DNA of 64,000 nucleotides from Lysobacter alkalisoli (GCF_006547045.1 NZ_CP041242.1:2614001-2678000); one strand, 5' to 3'. Counted from the first letter of the stretch, positions 51,598 through 62,177 are shown. Notes: generated by a model not told the origin, from the sequence alone. Numbers and translations are program-made.

Positions 51598-52269
51598 TCA
51601 GCTGCCCTGCCGAACCGAGGCCAGTCCGTACAGGCCATGACGCTCGATGTAGGCGGCCACCGCAGGAGGCACCCGGGATTGCCAATCGCCGCCGCGGGCC
51701 ATCGATCGCCGGATTCCGCTGGCCGATATGTCGGTCGAAGGCTGCCGCATCCGCCAGATCCGGCCGCAGGGCGTCGCGCCCAGCGCCTCGGGGGTGGAAA
51801 CCCAGCGAGTCTCCACCTCCTCGGCCAGTTCGGTCGCCAAGGGACCGTCGAGCGGGCTGCCCGGCCGTTCCGCAATCACGAAATGGGTCAGGCCGAACAG
51901 GCTGCGCCATTCCTTCCAGCCGGTCAGGCCGAGGAAGCTGTCGGCGCCGACCAGCAGGGCCACCGGCTGCTCGGGGCCGATTTCAGCCCGCAAGGCGCGC
52001 AGGGTATCGGCGGTCCAGGAGCGTCCATCGCGTTCGAGTTCACGGCGGTCGACGGCCAGTCCGGGCTCGCCGGCAACCGCAATCTCCAGCATCCGTGCCC
52101 GCTGGATCGCATCGGCGCCGGGCGGCGAGCGGTGCGGTGGATCGGCGGCCGGCATCAGCCGCACGCAGACGCCCAGCGCATCGCGGGCACAGCGCGCGAT
52201 CGCCAGGTGGCCGTTGTGAATCGGGTCGAAGGTGCCGCCATAGAGGAGGAACATGGCAACAGGGGTCAT
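51598..52269 (-). CDS. nadD: Nicotinate-nucleotide adenylyltransferase
   Basis: 223 residues. LLYGGTFDPIHNGHLAIA carries the HxGH motif and ISASGIRRSM the second nucleotide motif. It forms nicotinate adenine dinucleotide in NAD synthesis. Start at 52269 overlaps the holA stop (ATGA); an ATG five codons later is also possible. rsfS follows after 82 nt. Confidence 0.95.
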   Translation of the reverse strand: MTPVAMFLLYGGTFDPIHNGHLAIARCARDALGVCVRLMPAADPPHRSPPGADAIQRARMLEIAVAGEPGLAVDRRELERDGRSWTADTLRALRAEIGPEQPVALLVGADSFLGLTGWKEWRSLFGLTHFVIAERPGSPLDGPLATELAEEVETRWVSTPEALGATPCGRIWRMRQPSTDISASGIRRSMARGGDWQSRVPPAVAAYIERHGLYGLASVRQGS

Positions 52270-53309
52270 GCCTTCAACAGCCGAACCGCCTTCGGCTCCG
52301 CCACCGCCAGCAGCAGGCGCTCCAGGCCAATCCAGGGGTCGCCGGCCTCGCGCCCCTTGACCATGCGATCGACCTTGCCGGCAACACCGACGAAGGCCTC
52401 CCAGCGCGGCGCTGCATGGCGCTGCAGCGCACGACGGTAGACCGGCTGCTTCGAATCCCAGATCCGCTGCGCCCTGAACTCGGCGCCCAGGTTGCCGCCA
52501 CGGGCATTGGTCCTGGCCAGCGCGGCGACCCGTTGCAGTTCCATCACCACCATGCCCATCAGGGCCTGAACCGCAGAGCCTTCCGCGCGCAGGCCGGCGA
52601 GCATCCGCGAGACCTGCAGCGGCTCACCGTTCAGGGCCGCGTCGACGAGGCGGAACACGTCGTAGCGTGCGGCATCGGCGACCAGCGACTGCATGCGGGT
52701 GACATCCAATGAAGTCTTGTCGTCACCGGCCAGCAGGGCCAGCTTCTCGATCTCCTGCGCGGCCGCCAGCAGATTGCCCTCGACCCGGTCGGCCAGCAGC
52801 TGCACCGCATCGCGATCTGCGGACAGGCCGTGGCTGCGCAGGCGGCGCTCGATCCATTCCGGCAATTCGTGCGGCTTGACCGGCCAGGCCACCGCGACAT
52901 GGCCGATGCGCCCGATCGCCTCGCTCCACTTGCCGGCGTGCTTCTTGCTCCACTCGCCGGCGATCACCAGCAGGGTTACGTCGGGCGCCGGAGCTGCGCA
53001 GAAGTCGACGATGAGCTTGCCTCCGTCCTTGCCCGGCTTGCCGGTCGGCAGGCGCAGTTCGACCAATCGACGGCTGGCGAACAGGCTGGGCGCGTTGAAG
53101 CTGGCCTCCAGTGCCGACCAGTCCGGTTCGCGCTGGTTGCCTTCGGCTTCGAACACCTCGCGCTCGGTGACGCCTTGGGCGCGGGCGGCGGCACGCACGG
53201 CATCGGCAGCCTCCAACACCCGCAACGGCTCCGCGCCGGCGATCAGGTAGGCGGGCTTGAGGGGCTCTGATTCGAGCCGGGCGGCCAGTTGCTCCGGCTT
53301 GAGTTCCAC
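52266..53309 (-). CDS. holA: DNA polymerase III delta subunit
   Basis: 347 residues from a GTG start at 53309. LKPAYLIAGAEPLRVLEAAD at the start and ELPEWIERRLRSHG, then RVEGNLLAAAQEIEKLALL in the middle mark the family. HolA opens the sliding clamp in the clamp loader. It follows lptE with a 3-nt gap. Confidence 0.94.
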   Translation of the reverse strand: MELKPEQLAARLESEPLKPAYLIAGAEPLRVLEAADAVRAAARAQGVTEREVFEAEGNQREPDWSALEASFNAPSLFASRRLVELRLPTGKPGKDGGKLIVDFCAAPAPDVTLLVIAGEWSKKHAGKWSEAIGRIGHVAVAWPVKPHELPEWIERRLRSHGLSADRDAVQLLADRVEGNLLAAAQEIEKLALLAGDDKTSLDVTRMQSLVADAARYDVFRLVDAALNGEPLQVSRMLAGLRAEGSAVQALMGMVVMELQRVAALARTNARGGNLGAEFRAQRIWDSKQPVYRRALQRHAAPRWEAFVGVAGKVDRMVKGREAGDPWIGLERLLLAVAEPKAVRLLKA

Positions 53310-53312
53310 GAC

Positions 53313-53921
53313 TCAGTCCTGGTCGTCGAGGATTTCGACCGGCTCAGGCTCCGGCCCGGGCAGCGCGTCGTCCGTGCGCTCGATGAGCGTCTCAGGCTCA
53401 CCGCCGGCATCGGCAGCGCCCGCTTCGAACTGGCGCCGCGCGACTGCGTCGATGCGGCGCAGGATCGAGGCCGCCATCTCGCGGCGCAATTCCTTGACCA
53501 GCACGTCGCGTTCGCCCTCGGTACCGACCGAGTTGGTCGGCTCGCGGATGTAGTCGCGCGCAAGCTCGATCGCCTGCCGTGGCACCACCGGATGGCCGTC
53601 CCGATCGCGCACTTCGAAAATCGCGGCATAGCGCAGGCTGTACTCCTGGGCACGGCCACGCGCATCCACGCTGATCGGGGTATCGCCCCAACGCTCGGCG
53701 ATCAGGTCGAGCACAGCGACATTGCTCGCGTTGGCGGGGGCAATGGCGGCTCCGGCGCGCTCCAGCGACTGCGCCAGGCTCTCGGCCAGCGGGCTGTAGC
53801 GGCTGGCCGAGACCACCTTGATCGGCCCCACGTCCGGCGGCAGCACCAGTGCATGCCGCAAATGGAAGCCACAGGCCGTCAAGGCCAGCAGGAGGATGAT
53901 GGGAGCAAGGCGACGGATCAT
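53313..53921 (-). CDS. lptE: LPS-assembly lipoprotein LptE
   Basis: 202 residues from ATG at 53921. Lipobox LTAC with Cys17, then CGFHLR, which is the family start after processing; YSLRYAAIFEV and ARDYIREPTN in the middle. The tail is acidic. LptE is the outer-membrane plug of LptD in LPS export. Upstream in many relatives is leuS; here there is a 640-bp repeat region instead. Confidence 0.93.
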   Translation of the reverse strand: MIRRLAPIILLLALTACGFHLRHALVLPPDVGPIKVVSASRYSPLAESLAQSLERAGAAIAPANASNVAVLDLIAERWGDTPISVDARGRAQEYSLRYAAIFEVRDRDGHPVVPRQAIELARDYIREPTNSVGTEGERDVLVKELRREMAASILRRIDAVARRQFEAGAADAGGEPETLIERTDDALPGPEPEPVEILDDQD

Positions 53922-54033
53922 GCGCGCAGTCTGGAGGAGGCGCCCGCCTCCATCAATAGCCGCCGCGAATATGCCGTTCAGGCTGGGCACCACCGGAATC
54001 GAACCCTGCCCCGGATACAGGACGACCGGAGGC

Positions 54034-54463
54034 AAAAAACAGGTTCTTCGCCTAATCGAGGGGAAAGCGCCGGGTCTGTTGGATGACCGGGGCGCCGGGG
54101 TCGAAGGCCCTTGGATGCGAATGTCCCCCGGCACCGGCCAGGGCCGGCGCCTCCGCCTTGATTTCGCACCCAAGGGCCTTCGACCCCGGCGTTCCGACAT
54201 GACCGGTGGTTCCAGAAGCGCACTCCCAGGGAGGGTCTGCTTCGCGTTCCAGCGTGGCCGCGCGATCCGACGTGGCCTGCCGGCCTTGACGGCGAAATCA
54301 AGGAGGAGGCCGCCGCCACGGGCGGCGGCCGGGGGACATTCGCCGTCAAGGCCGGCAGGTCGCGTCGGGACAGCCAAGTAGCGGCGAGAATTAGCGATCG
54401 AACGCAAGCGGCGGCACCCACGCCTTCGCTGAAGACGGGCTCCCCCCTCATGTGGAAGAAGGA
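54034..54463 (-). repeat. Mosaic repeat with two long hairpins
   Basis: 430 bp in the 641-bp gap between lptE and mdh (53922-54562). Hairpin 1: arms 54093-54121 and 54163-54191 (28 of 29 bp) with inner stem 54130-54139/54142-54151. Hairpin 2: arms 54267-54296 and 54339-54368 (28 of 30 bp) with inner perfect 10-bp stem 54308-54317/54321-54330. Both carry the same asymmetric strands next to the inner stem: AAATCAAGG.GGAGG on one side and GGGGGACATT on the other, in opposite orientation to each other. The outer parts match the copy at 49630-49821. No transposase or other gene is present. Open frames here are by-products of the repeat. Confidence 0.8.
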
Positions 54464-54494
54464 CCAAAAAACACGGCTGCGCCGGAATGGAAGG

Positions 54495-54531
54495 GCCAAA
54501 CGCAACAGAGCGGCCGCAGCCGCCCTGTTGC
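54495..54531 (-). terminator. Hairpin terminator of mdh (minus strand)
   Basis: A 13-bp stem with one mismatch (54502-54514 with 54519-54531, 4-nt loop) lies 32 nt after the mdh stop and is followed on the minus strand by GTTTGG, a short T run. A reasonable transcript end; strength uncertain. Confidence 0.5.
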
Positions 54532-54562
54532 ATGCGCGCCATCACGCAATCGATCGCCCGGC

Positions 54563-55549
54563 TCAGCCCAGCAGGTGGGCGACCCCAGCGCGCTCCTCCT
54601 CCAGCTCGGCCAGGGTCTTGTCCATCGCCGCGCGGCTAAAATCGTCAACCGGCAAGCCATCGATGCGGGTGTATTCACCGTTCGCACAGGTCACCGGCAC
54701 GCCGTAGATCACGCCTTCCGGGATGCCGTAGCTGCCGTCGGACGGCACGCCCATCGTCACCCACTTGCCATCGGTGCCGAGCACCCAGTCACGGATGTGG
54801 TCGATCGCGGCATTGGCGGCCGAGGCAGCCGACGACAGGCCGCGCGCTTCGATGATCGCCGCGCCACGCTTGCCGACCTTCGGAATGAAATCGTTGGCGT
54901 TCCAGTCGGCGTCGTTGATCTTGTCCTTCAGCGACTCGCCACCCACGGTCGCGAAACGGTAGTCCGGGTACATGGTCGGGCTGTGGTTGCCCCACACGAC
55001 CATCTTTTCGATGTCGCCGACGGCCACGCCGGCCTTGTTGGCCAACTGGCTCAGCGCACGGTTGTGGTCCAGGCGCAGCATCGCGGTGAAGTTCTTCGCC
55101 GGCAAGTCCGGCGCCGACTTCATCGCGATGTAGGCATTGGTGTTGGCCGGGTTGCCAACCACCAGCACCTTGACGTCCCGGCTGGCGACCTTGTTCAGTG
55201 CCGCGCCCTGGGCGGTGAAGATCTTGGCGTTCTCCAGCAGCAGGTCCTTGCGCTCCATGCCCGGGCCGCGCGGACGCGCGCCGACCAGCAGGGCGATGTC
55301 GGCGTCCTTGAACGCGACCTCGGCGTCATCGGTACCGACCATGCCGGCCAGCAGCGGGAACGCGCAGTCCTCGAGTTCCATCATCACGCCCTTGAGCGCG
55401 GCCTGGGCTTTCTCCATCGGCAGCTCGAGCAGTTGCAGGATGACCGGCTGGTCCTTGCCCAGCATCTCGCCGGAAGCAATGCGGAACAGCAGCGAGTAGC
55501 CGATCTGGCCGGCAGCACCGGTAACGGCAACGCGGACGGGAGTTTTCAT
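54563..55549 (-). CDS. mdh: Malate dehydrogenase
   Basis: 328 residues from ATG at 55549 (AAGGA upstream). [19 protein letters not shown] is the NAD-binding loop; [27 protein letters not shown] and [13 protein letters not shown] hold substrate and catalytic residues. It is the type found in Xanthomonas and other proteobacteria, oxidising malate to oxaloacetate in the TCA cycle. A repeat mosaic follows it. Confidence 0.96.
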   Translation of the reverse strand: MKTPVRVAVTGAAGQIGYSLLFRIASGEMLGKDQPVILQLLELPMEKAQAALKGVMMELEDCAFPLLAGMVGTDDAEVAFKDADIALLVGARPRGPGMERKDLLLENAKIFTAQGAALNKVASRDVKVLVVGNPANTNAYIAMKSAPDLPAKNFTAMLRLDHNRALSQLANKAGVAVGDIEKMVVWGNHSPTMYPDYRFATVGGESLKDKINDADWNANDFIPKVGKRGAAIIEARGLSSAASAANAAIDHIRDWVLGTDGKWVTMGVPSDGSYGIPEGVIYGVPVTCANGEYTRIDGLPVDDFSRAAMDKTLAELEEERAGVAHLLG

Positions 55550-55598
55550 CGGGAATTCCTTGCGTGGTAACTGTGGGGTGGACAGGCTGGAAGGAGCG

Positions 55599-55958
55599 TC
55601 AGAAAACACCCCGGTAACCCAGCGGTTCGAGTTTCTGTTGCAGCCCGGCGGTGTCATAGCCATGGACGACGTCCTGGCCGATCACCGTGGTCGGCACGCC
55701 GCGCGCGCGCAATGCGCGCATCGCGCGGTCGCCCTCGGGCGTGTCGACATCGAGCACGCGGTAGCGCACGTCCGCCCGCTCGAAGGCCCTCTGCTGTTTG
55801 CGACAATAGCCGCACCAGTCGGCGGCCAGCATCACGATCCGGTTGTCGCCGGTGGCGACGCGCGGATCGTCCGGATGCAGCGCGGCCGGCTCGCGGGGCC
55901 AGAGCTTCCAGGCCCCGCCGAGGGCAGCCACGAGCAGCAGCAACCAGACGATGCGCAT
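55599..55958 (-). CDS. Membrane-anchored glutaredoxin-like protein
   Basis: 119 residues. A short hydrophobic start ([19 protein letters not shown]) suggests an inner-membrane anchor and periplasmic location. The redox motif CGYC is at 49-52, and the cis-Pro loop GVPTTVIG near 91-98; both fit glutaredoxin/thioredoxin-like folds. It starts seven bases after the aminotransferase stop, so the two are probably co-transcribed. Role may be disulfide control in the envelope; that is inference. dsbB is elsewhere in the window. Confidence 0.82.
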   Translation of the reverse strand: MRIVWLLLLVAALGGAWKLWPREPAALHPDDPRVATGDNRIVMLAADWCGYCRKQQRAFERADVRYRVLDVDTPEGDRAMRALRARGVPTTVIGQDVVHGYDTAGLQQKLEPLGYRGVF

Positions 55959-55965
55959 GCGCGGA

Positions 55966-57171
55966 TCAGGCGAGTTCGCCGAAGAATTCCTTGATGCGCG
56001 CCATGCCCGGTGCCAGCTGCGGTGTCGGACAGGTGTAGCTGATGCGCATCGCACGCGGCTCGCCGAACGCCGAGCCCGGCACGCAGGCCACGCCCTTGGC
56101 TTCCAGCAGCACGCTGCAGAAGTCGACGTCGTTGGCGATCGCCTTGCCGGTCGGGCCGTGGGTCTTGCCGAAGCTGCAGCTGATGTCCGGGAACACGTAG
56201 AACGCGCCCTGCGGACGCGGGCAGACCACGCCGGGGATGCTATCCATTACCTGCATCACCTGATCGCGCTTGGACTGGAACTCGGCGCACTTGCCTTCCG
56301 GCACGTCCTGCGGACCGGACAGTGCGGCCACGGCGGCCGCCGTGGTGATCTCCGGAATGTTGGTGATGTGGTTGGAGTTCAGCACCACCACCGCCTTGGC
56401 GACCGATTCCGGGCCGGCCATGAAGCCGACGCGCCAGCCCGGCATGCCGTAGGTCTTGGACAGCGAGTCGACGAAGATCACCCGCTCCTTCAGCTCCGGC
56501 TTCGAGTGCACGAAATTGTGGTAACCGACGCCGTCGAACACCATCTTGTTGTAGATGTCGTCGGTGATGATCCAGGTATCCGGATACTTGACGATGACTT
56601 CGGCCAGCGCATCGATCTCCGCGCGGGTGTAGACCATGCCGGTCGGATTCGACGGGTTGTTGAACAGGAATACACGCGGCTTCTTCGCCAGCGCAGCGTC
56701 CAGCTGGGCCGGGGTGAGCTTGTAGTCCTGCTCCGGCGGGCACGGCAGCAGCTCGATCTTCGCGTTGACGATCTCGGCGATGTCGAGGTAGCTGGTCCAG
56801 TACGGGGTCGGGAAGGCGATGGTGTCGCCCTCGTCGAGCAGCGCCTCGGCCAGGTTGTAGAGAATGTGCTTGGCGCCAACGCCGGTCGCGCAATTGACCC
56901 GGCCGTAGCCGGTCAGCCCCAGTTTCCCCATGTGCTCGATGAAGGCGTCGAGCATCGCGTCGGCGCCACGGTTGCTGCCGTACTGGCCGCTGTCGTGGGC
57001 CAGCGCGTTGCGGGCGGCCTCGTAGACGTGCTCGCCGGGCAGGAAGTTCGGCACGCCGATCGAGAAGCTGATGATGTCGCGGCCTTCGGCTTTCAGGCGC
57101 TTGGCCTTCTCGGCAATCTGCATGATCGCACTGGGCTTTGCGCGGCCGATACGGCTGGCGAGCTGGGGCAT
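55966..57171 (-). CDS. Class I/II pyridoxal-phosphate aminotransferase (aspartate-type)
   Basis: 401 residues. PLP Lys lies in VDSLSKTYGMPGWRVGF (about residue 238), with LFNNPSNPTGMVYTR near 168 and SIGVPNFLPGEHV near 37. It resembles the AAT class I-gamma type of aspartate/aromatic aminotransferases in this family; exact substrate cannot be read from sequence. Followed by the glutaredoxin gene. Confidence 0.9.
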   Translation of the reverse strand: MPQLASRIGRAKPSAIMQIAEKAKRLKAEGRDIISFSIGVPNFLPGEHVYEAARNALAHDSGQYGSNRGADAMLDAFIEHMGKLGLTGYGRVNCATGVGAKHILYNLAEALLDEGDTIAFPTPYWTSYLDIAEIVNAKIELLPCPPEQDYKLTPAQLDAALAKKPRVFLFNNPSNPTGMVYTRAEIDALAEVIVKYPDTWIITDDIYNKMVFDGVGYHNFVHSKPELKERVIFVDSLSKTYGMPGWRVGFMAGPESVAKAVVVLNSNHITNIPEITTAAAVAALSGPQDVPEGKCAEFQSKRDQVMQVMDSIPGVVCPRPQGAFYVFPDISCSFGKTHGPTGKAIANDVDFCSVLLEAKGVACVPGSAFGEPRAMRISYTCPTPQLAPGMARIKEFFGELA

Positions 57172-57387
57172 CGCGGGGAACCTCTCAGGGTAGGTGGGTT
57201 GAGTGGGGACGACCGCGTCAGGCGGCCGGATTTAACCCCCTGATGGTAACACGCACCCTCCCCTGCCCCAGGCGCGCAAACCGGTCGGAATGGTTATCGG
57301 CGAATGCCCCGCAGGCATGAAAACAGGCATGCAAGTCGGCGCCGGCCGAAGCCGACGCCGTTCCGGAAACCGGGCTGGAGCGCAATC

Positions 57388-57894
<507 letters not shown>

Positions 57895-58082
57895 GAAGGT
57901 GGCTCCTGTCAGGGCTTGCACGTCGCGAACGACGTCAGGGGAGGCTCAGGGTCCGTCAATCTGGGGCGACGGCACATGAACGGCAATGGAATTGATTCGG
58001 GCAAATGAATGCAGACCGATAAGAATACCGCAACCGGGCCTGCAACCTCCCCTCCCGGCACGCGCCGGGCAGGTTTGCACGC

Positions 58083-58088
58083 TATAAT
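58083..58088 (+). promoter_or_regulatory. Consensus -10 box for typA
   Basis: TATAAT at 58083-58088 lies 49 bp before the typA start. No matching -35 hexamer is visible at the right distance. It is the only strong promoter element in the divergent ppiB/typA gap (58... region between 57894 and 58138). Confidence 0.5.
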
Positions 58089-58137
58089 TGTCGGCTTCCC
58101 TCCGCGACCCTGACGTCTTCGCCGGCGTCCTTTCCGC

Positions 58138-59979
58138 ATGTCCGCATCCAACTCCATCGAACGCCTGCGCAATATCGCCATCGTCGCCCACGTCGACCAT
58201 GGCAAGACCACCCTCGTCGACTGCCTGCTCAAGCAGTCGGGCACCCTGTCCGAACGCACGGTGCTGGCCGAGCGCGTGATGGACAGCAACGACCAGGAAA
58301 AGGAACGTGGCATCACGATCCTGGCCAAGAACACCGCCATCACCTGGCAGGGCAACCGGATCAACATCGTCGACACCCCCGGCCACGCCGATTTCGGCGG
58401 CGAGGTCGAGCGCGTGCTGTCGATGGTCGACACCGTGCTGATCCTGGTCGACGCGATGGACGGCCCGATGCCGCAGACCCGCTTCGTGACCCAGAAGGCC
58501 TTCGCGATGGGCTTCAAGCCGATCGTGGTGGTCAACAAGATCGACCGCCCGGGTGCACGCCCGGACTGGGTGATCGACCAGGTGTTCGACCTGTTCGACA
58601 AACTCGGCGCGACCAACGAGCAGCTCGACTTCCCGATCGTCTACACCTCGGCGCTGAACGGCTACGCCAGCCTCGACGACAGCGTCCGTTCGGGCGACAT
58701 GACCGCGCTTTACGAAGCGATCATGCAGCATGCACCCAAGCCCGAGGTGGACCCGGACGGCCCGTTCCAGATGCGCATCAGCCAGCTGGACTACAACAAC
58801 TTTGTCGGCGTGATCGGCATCGGCCGGATCCAGCGCGGCACCCTGAAGAAGAACATGCCGGTCGCCGTCATCGACCGCGAAGGCAAGAAGCGCCAAGGCA
58901 AGGTGTTGCAGGTGCTGGGCTTCATGGGCCTGGAACGGATCGAGCAGGACAGCGCGCAGGCCGGCGACATCGTCGCCATCTCCGGCATTCAGGAACTGAC
59001 CATCTCCGATACCGTCTGTGCCATCGATGCCCCTGAAGCCCTGCCGCCGCTGACCGTCGACGAGCCGACGATCTCGATGACCTTCCAGGTCAACAACTCG
59101 CCGTTTGCCGGCAACCGCGACCTGTCGGGCGGCAAGTTCCTGACCAGCCGCCAGATCAAGGACCGCCTGGAGCGCGAGACCGTCCACAACGTGGCCCTCA
59201 AGGTCGAGCAGCTCGAGGACGCGGACAAGTTCCTCGTCTCCGGCCGCGGCGAACTGCATCTGTCGGTGCTGATCGAGAACATGCGCCGCGAGGGCTTCGA
59301 GCTGGCAGTATCGCGTCCGGAGGTCATCATCAAGGAGATCGACGGCCAGCTGATGGAGCCGATCGAGCAGCTCGTGGTCGACGTCGAGGAGATCCACCAA
59401 GGTGGCGTGATGGAGAAGCTGGGCGTTCGCAAGGGCCAGCTGAAGAACATGGAGCCCGACGGCAAGGGCCGCGTGCGCCTGGAGTACATGATCCCGGCGC
59501 GCGGACTGATCGGCTTCCAGAACGAGTTCAAGACCCTGACCCAGGGCTCGGGCTTGCTGTTCCACGTGTTCGACCATTACGGCCCGAAGGAACAGGGTGC
59601 GATCGCCAAGCGCATCAACGGCGTGATGATCGCCAATGCCGCCGGCACCACCCCGGCCTACTCGCTGGGGCCGCTGCAGGATCGCGGCAAGCTGTTCGCG
59701 GCCGAAGGCGACTCGGTGTACGAAGGCCAGCTGGTCGGCATCCACTCCAAGGACAACGACCTGACCGTCAATGCGATCAAGCCCAAGCCGCTGACCAACA
59801 TGCGCGCCTCGGGCAAGGACGACGCCATCGCGCTGAGCCCGGCGATCAAGTTCTCGCTCGAGCAGGCCCTGGACTTCATCGAGGACGACGAGCTGGTAGA
59901 GATCACCCCGAAGGAGATCCGCCTGCGCAAGAAGTTCCTGACCGAAAGCGACCGCAAGCGCGCCTCGCGCGCTGCCTGA
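58138..59979 (+). CDS. typA: Translational GTPase TypA/BipA
   Basis: 613 residues, family length. G1 [10 protein letters not shown] near residue 17-26, G3 DTPGHADF near 79-86, G4 NKIDRPGAR near 136. The EF-G-like domains follow and the C-terminal domain ([16 protein letters not shown], then [12 protein letters not shown]) is present. It binds the ribosome and supports growth at low temperature and stress. Divergent from ppiB. Confidence 0.97.
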   Translation: MSASNSIERLRNIAIVAHVDHGKTTLVDCLLKQSGTLSERTVLAERVMDSNDQEKERGITILAKNTAITWQGNRINIVDTPGHADFGGEVERVLSMVDTVLILVDAMDGPMPQTRFVTQKAFAMGFKPIVVVNKIDRPGARPDWVIDQVFDLFDKLGATNEQLDFPIVYTSALNGYASLDDSVRSGDMTALYEAIMQHAPKPEVDPDGPFQMRISQLDYNNFVGVIGIGRIQRGTLKKNMPVAVIDREGKKRQGKVLQVLGFMGLERIEQDSAQAGDIVAISGIQELTISDTVCAIDAPEALPPLTVDEPTISMTFQVNNSPFAGNRDLSGGKFLTSRQIKDRLERETVHNVALKVEQLEDADKFLVSGRGELHLSVLIENMRREGFELAVSRPEVIIKEIDGQLMEPIEQLVVDVEEIHQGGVMEKLGVRKGQLKNMEPDGKGRVRLEYMIPARGLIGFQNEFKTLTQGSGLLFHVFDHYGPKEQGAIAKRINGVMIANAAGTTPAYSLGPLQDRGKLFAAEGDSVYEGQLVGIHSKDNDLTVNAIKPKPLTNMRASGKDDAIALSPAIKFSLEQALDFIEDDELVEITPKEIRLRKKFLTESDRKRASRAA

Positions 59980-59990
59980 GCCGTCGATCC

Positions 59991-60022
59991 GATCCGCTCC
60001 GGGAGATTGCCCGGAGCGGATC
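59991..60022. terminator. Hairpin between typA and DAHP synthase
   Basis: A perfect 13-bp stem (59991-60003 with 60010-60022, 6-nt loop) stands 12 nt after typA and 56 nt from the end of the convergent DAHP synthase. It has no T run on either strand, but its size and place between convergent genes suggest a shared transcript end. Confidence 0.55.
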
Positions 60023-60077
60023 GCTCATGCTGCTCCGCGCAGCCAAAGCCGGGAAGGGCCCGTCGCGACGTCGCCAG

Positions 60078-61466
60078 TCAGGCCGGCGCCGCGAGCTGCG
60101 CCTGCTTGCGCACGATCAGCATCGCGATCTCCAGCGCCTGTTCGTAGTTCAGGCGTGGATCGACGGTCGACTTGTAGGCACGCTCCAGGTCGCTCTCGGT
60201 CAGCTCGCGCGCGCCGCCCAGGCACTCGGTCACGTCCTCGCCGGTCAACTCCAGGTGCACACCGCCCAGACGGGTGCCCGCGGCCGCATGCAGTTCGAAC
60301 GCCTGTTCCAGCTCGCTGCGGATATTGCGGAAACGACGGGTCTTGTAACCGTTGGTGGTGCTCTCGGTGTTGCCGTGCATCGGATCGCAGACCCACAACA
60401 CCCGACGGCCATCGCGACGGACCGCGTCCAGCAGCGGCGGCAGCTTGTCGGCGATGCCGGCCGCTCCCATGCGATGGATGAAGGTCAAGCGGCCCGGCTC
60501 GTCCTCGGGGTTGAGCAGATCGATCGTGCGCAGCAGCTGGTCCGGTGTCACCGACGGCCCAACCTTGAGCGCGATCGGATTGCGGATGCCGCGGAAGTAT
60601 TCTGCATGGGCGCCGTCGATCGCCGCGGTGCGCATGCCGATCCACGGGTAATGGGTGCTGAGGTTGAACCAGCCCCAGTGGCGCGGCACCTGCCGGGTCA
60701 TAGCCTCTTCGTACGGCAGCAGCAGCGCCTCGTGCGAGGTGTAGAAATCGACCCGGTTGATGTTGTGCACTTCGCTGCCGGACAGCGTTTCCATGAAGCG
60801 CACCGCATCGCCGATCCCGTTGACCATGCGGCGGTACTCATCCGCCAACGGTGAATGGCCGACCCAGCTCAGGTTCCAGTACTCGGGATGGTGCAGATCG
60901 GCGAAACCGCCGTCGATCAGACCGCGGACGAAGTTCATCGTCATCGCCGAGCGCGCATGCGCCTTGACCATGCGACGCGGGTCGGGCGTGCGCGCAGCGG
61001 TCGTGAACTCGGACGCGTTGACCATGTCGCCGCGATAGCTGGGGAGGGTCACGCCGTCGACGGTTTCGGTATCAGTCGAGCGCGGCTTGGCGTACTGACC
61101 GGCGAAACGGCCAACACGCACCACCGGCTTGCGCATGCCGTGAACGAGCACCAGGCTCATCTGCAGCAGCACCTTGAGCCGGTTGGAGATCACGTCCGAG
61201 CTACAGGCGGCAAAACTCTCGGCGCAGTCACCTCCCTGCAGCAGGAAGCGCTTGCCCTCCTGCGCTTCGGCCAGCTGCTGCCTGAGCGCAAGGATTTCCC
61301 ATGAGGTCACCAGCGGCGGCAGCGCACGCAACTCGTCGAGCACGCCGGCCAACTCCGCTTCGTCCGGATACTGCGGCAACTGCAGCGCGGTGCGGCCGCG
61401 CCAGCTGTCAGGCGCCCAGTCGCTGGGAAGTTTCACGGCGCGGATGTTGCGTTCGGGACTCGACAT
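60078..61466 (-). CDS. Class II 3-deoxy-7-phosphoheptulonate (DAHP) synthase
   Basis: 462 residues, plant-type class II length and sequence: RFLLQGGDCAESFA near residue 75, then RVGRFAGQYAKPRS, HARSAMTMNFVRG, ALLLPYEEA, and WVCDPMHGNTE with the metal His. It starts the shikimate pathway from phosphoenolpyruvate and erythrose 4-phosphate. Xanthomonadaceae use this class, which fits the host call. Confidence 0.94.
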   Translation of the reverse strand: MSSPERNIRAVKLPSDWAPDSWRGRTALQLPQYPDEAELAGVLDELRALPPLVTSWEILALRQQLAEAQEGKRFLLQGGDCAESFAACSSDVISNRLKVLLQMSLVLVHGMRKPVVRVGRFAGQYAKPRSTDTETVDGVTLPSYRGDMVNASEFTTAARTPDPRRMVKAHARSAMTMNFVRGLIDGGFADLHHPEYWNLSWVGHSPLADEYRRMVNGIGDAVRFMETLSGSEVHNINRVDFYTSHEALLLPYEEAMTRQVPRHWGWFNLSTHYPWIGMRTAAIDGAHAEYFRGIRNPIALKVGPSVTPDQLLRTIDLLNPEDEPGRLTFIHRMGAAGIADKLPPLLDAVRRDGRRVLWVCDPMHGNTESTTNGYKTRRFRNIRSELEQAFELHAAAGTRLGGVHLELTGEDVTECLGGARELTESDLERAYKSTVDPRLNYEQALEIAMLIVRKQAQLAAPA

Positions 61467-61555
61467 GGCGAATACGACTTGTTGCGTTGCGGCAAGCCAT
61501 CATCCGTCCTTCGTGGGCCTGCTGCAACGGTTACGTAGGCAACAGAGCGCCGTGT

Positions 61556-62074
61556 TCAGCTGCGCCTGAATGCCGCGACCAGCGCCCAGCCGGTCAACAG
61601 CACGAACCAGACCAGGCTCCAGGCCGGCATCGACAGACCGAGGAAGCTCCAGTCGACGTTGGCGCACTCACCCGAACCGGTCATCACCTTGCGGATCACG
61701 CCGGTGATCGGCATCGCCTCAAGCATGTAGTCGAGGCCGGGTCCGCAGGCCGGCACCTGGTCGGGCGGCAGGTGCTGCAGGCGGACATGATTGCCGGCGA
61801 TCAGGATGCCAACCAGGCCGGCCAGCGCAGCCAGTACCCCGTAGATCCGCCGCCCAAGCGCGCCGGCCGGCGCATGCAGGCCACCGAGCAGGAACACCAC
61901 GCCAAGCGCGGCGAACGCTACCCGCTGGAAAATGCACAACGGGCAGGGCTCAAGCGGATTCACTTCGCGCAGCTGCGTATACAACGCGAAGCCGATAAGG
62001 CCGGCGCAGGCCAGGAACCCCAGCAGGAAACGGGTACGGAACGAAGTGACGGCGAGGCGGCTGGCTCGATTCAT
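61556..62074 (-). CDS. dsbB: Disulfide bond formation protein DsbB
   Basis: 172 residues from ATG at 62074. Four membrane segments and two Cys pairs on the periplasmic side: Cys44 and Cys47 (EPCPLCIF) and the later pair Cys110 and Cys137 (VPACGPG, GECANVDW). DsbB re-oxidises DsbA with quinone. It lies alone between DAHP synthase and the ribosomal operon. Longer readings upstream have no signal. Confidence 0.93.
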   Translation of the reverse strand: MNRASRLAVTSFRTRFLLGFLACAGLIGFALYTQLREVNPLEPCPLCIFQRVAFAALGVVFLLGGLHAPAGALGRRIYGVLAALAGLVGILIAGNHVRLQHLPPDQVPACGPGLDYMLEAMPITGVIRKVMTGSGECANVDWSFLGLSMPAWSLVWFVLLTGWALVAAFRRS

Positions 62075-62177
62075 GTCGCACAGCTTAAGCGCTCGGCGTG
62101 ACTCTGCCCATAGTCCGGAAGGCCCGCCCATCCGGACCCGCTGCAGCGGTGGAGCACGATGCCGGGTCCACGAACAT

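Noticed and set aside
53978-54020. tRNA-like 3' end on the minus strand (GGTTCGATTCC followed by GGTGCCC)
   Set aside because: Only two of five T-stem pairs form and no acceptor or anticodon arm follows; it is at most a degenerate fragment or chance.
53978-54505. Minus-strand open frame of 175 codons through the mosaic repeat
   Set aside because: It reads through the hairpin arms, has no ribosome site, and its sequence is explained by the repeat.
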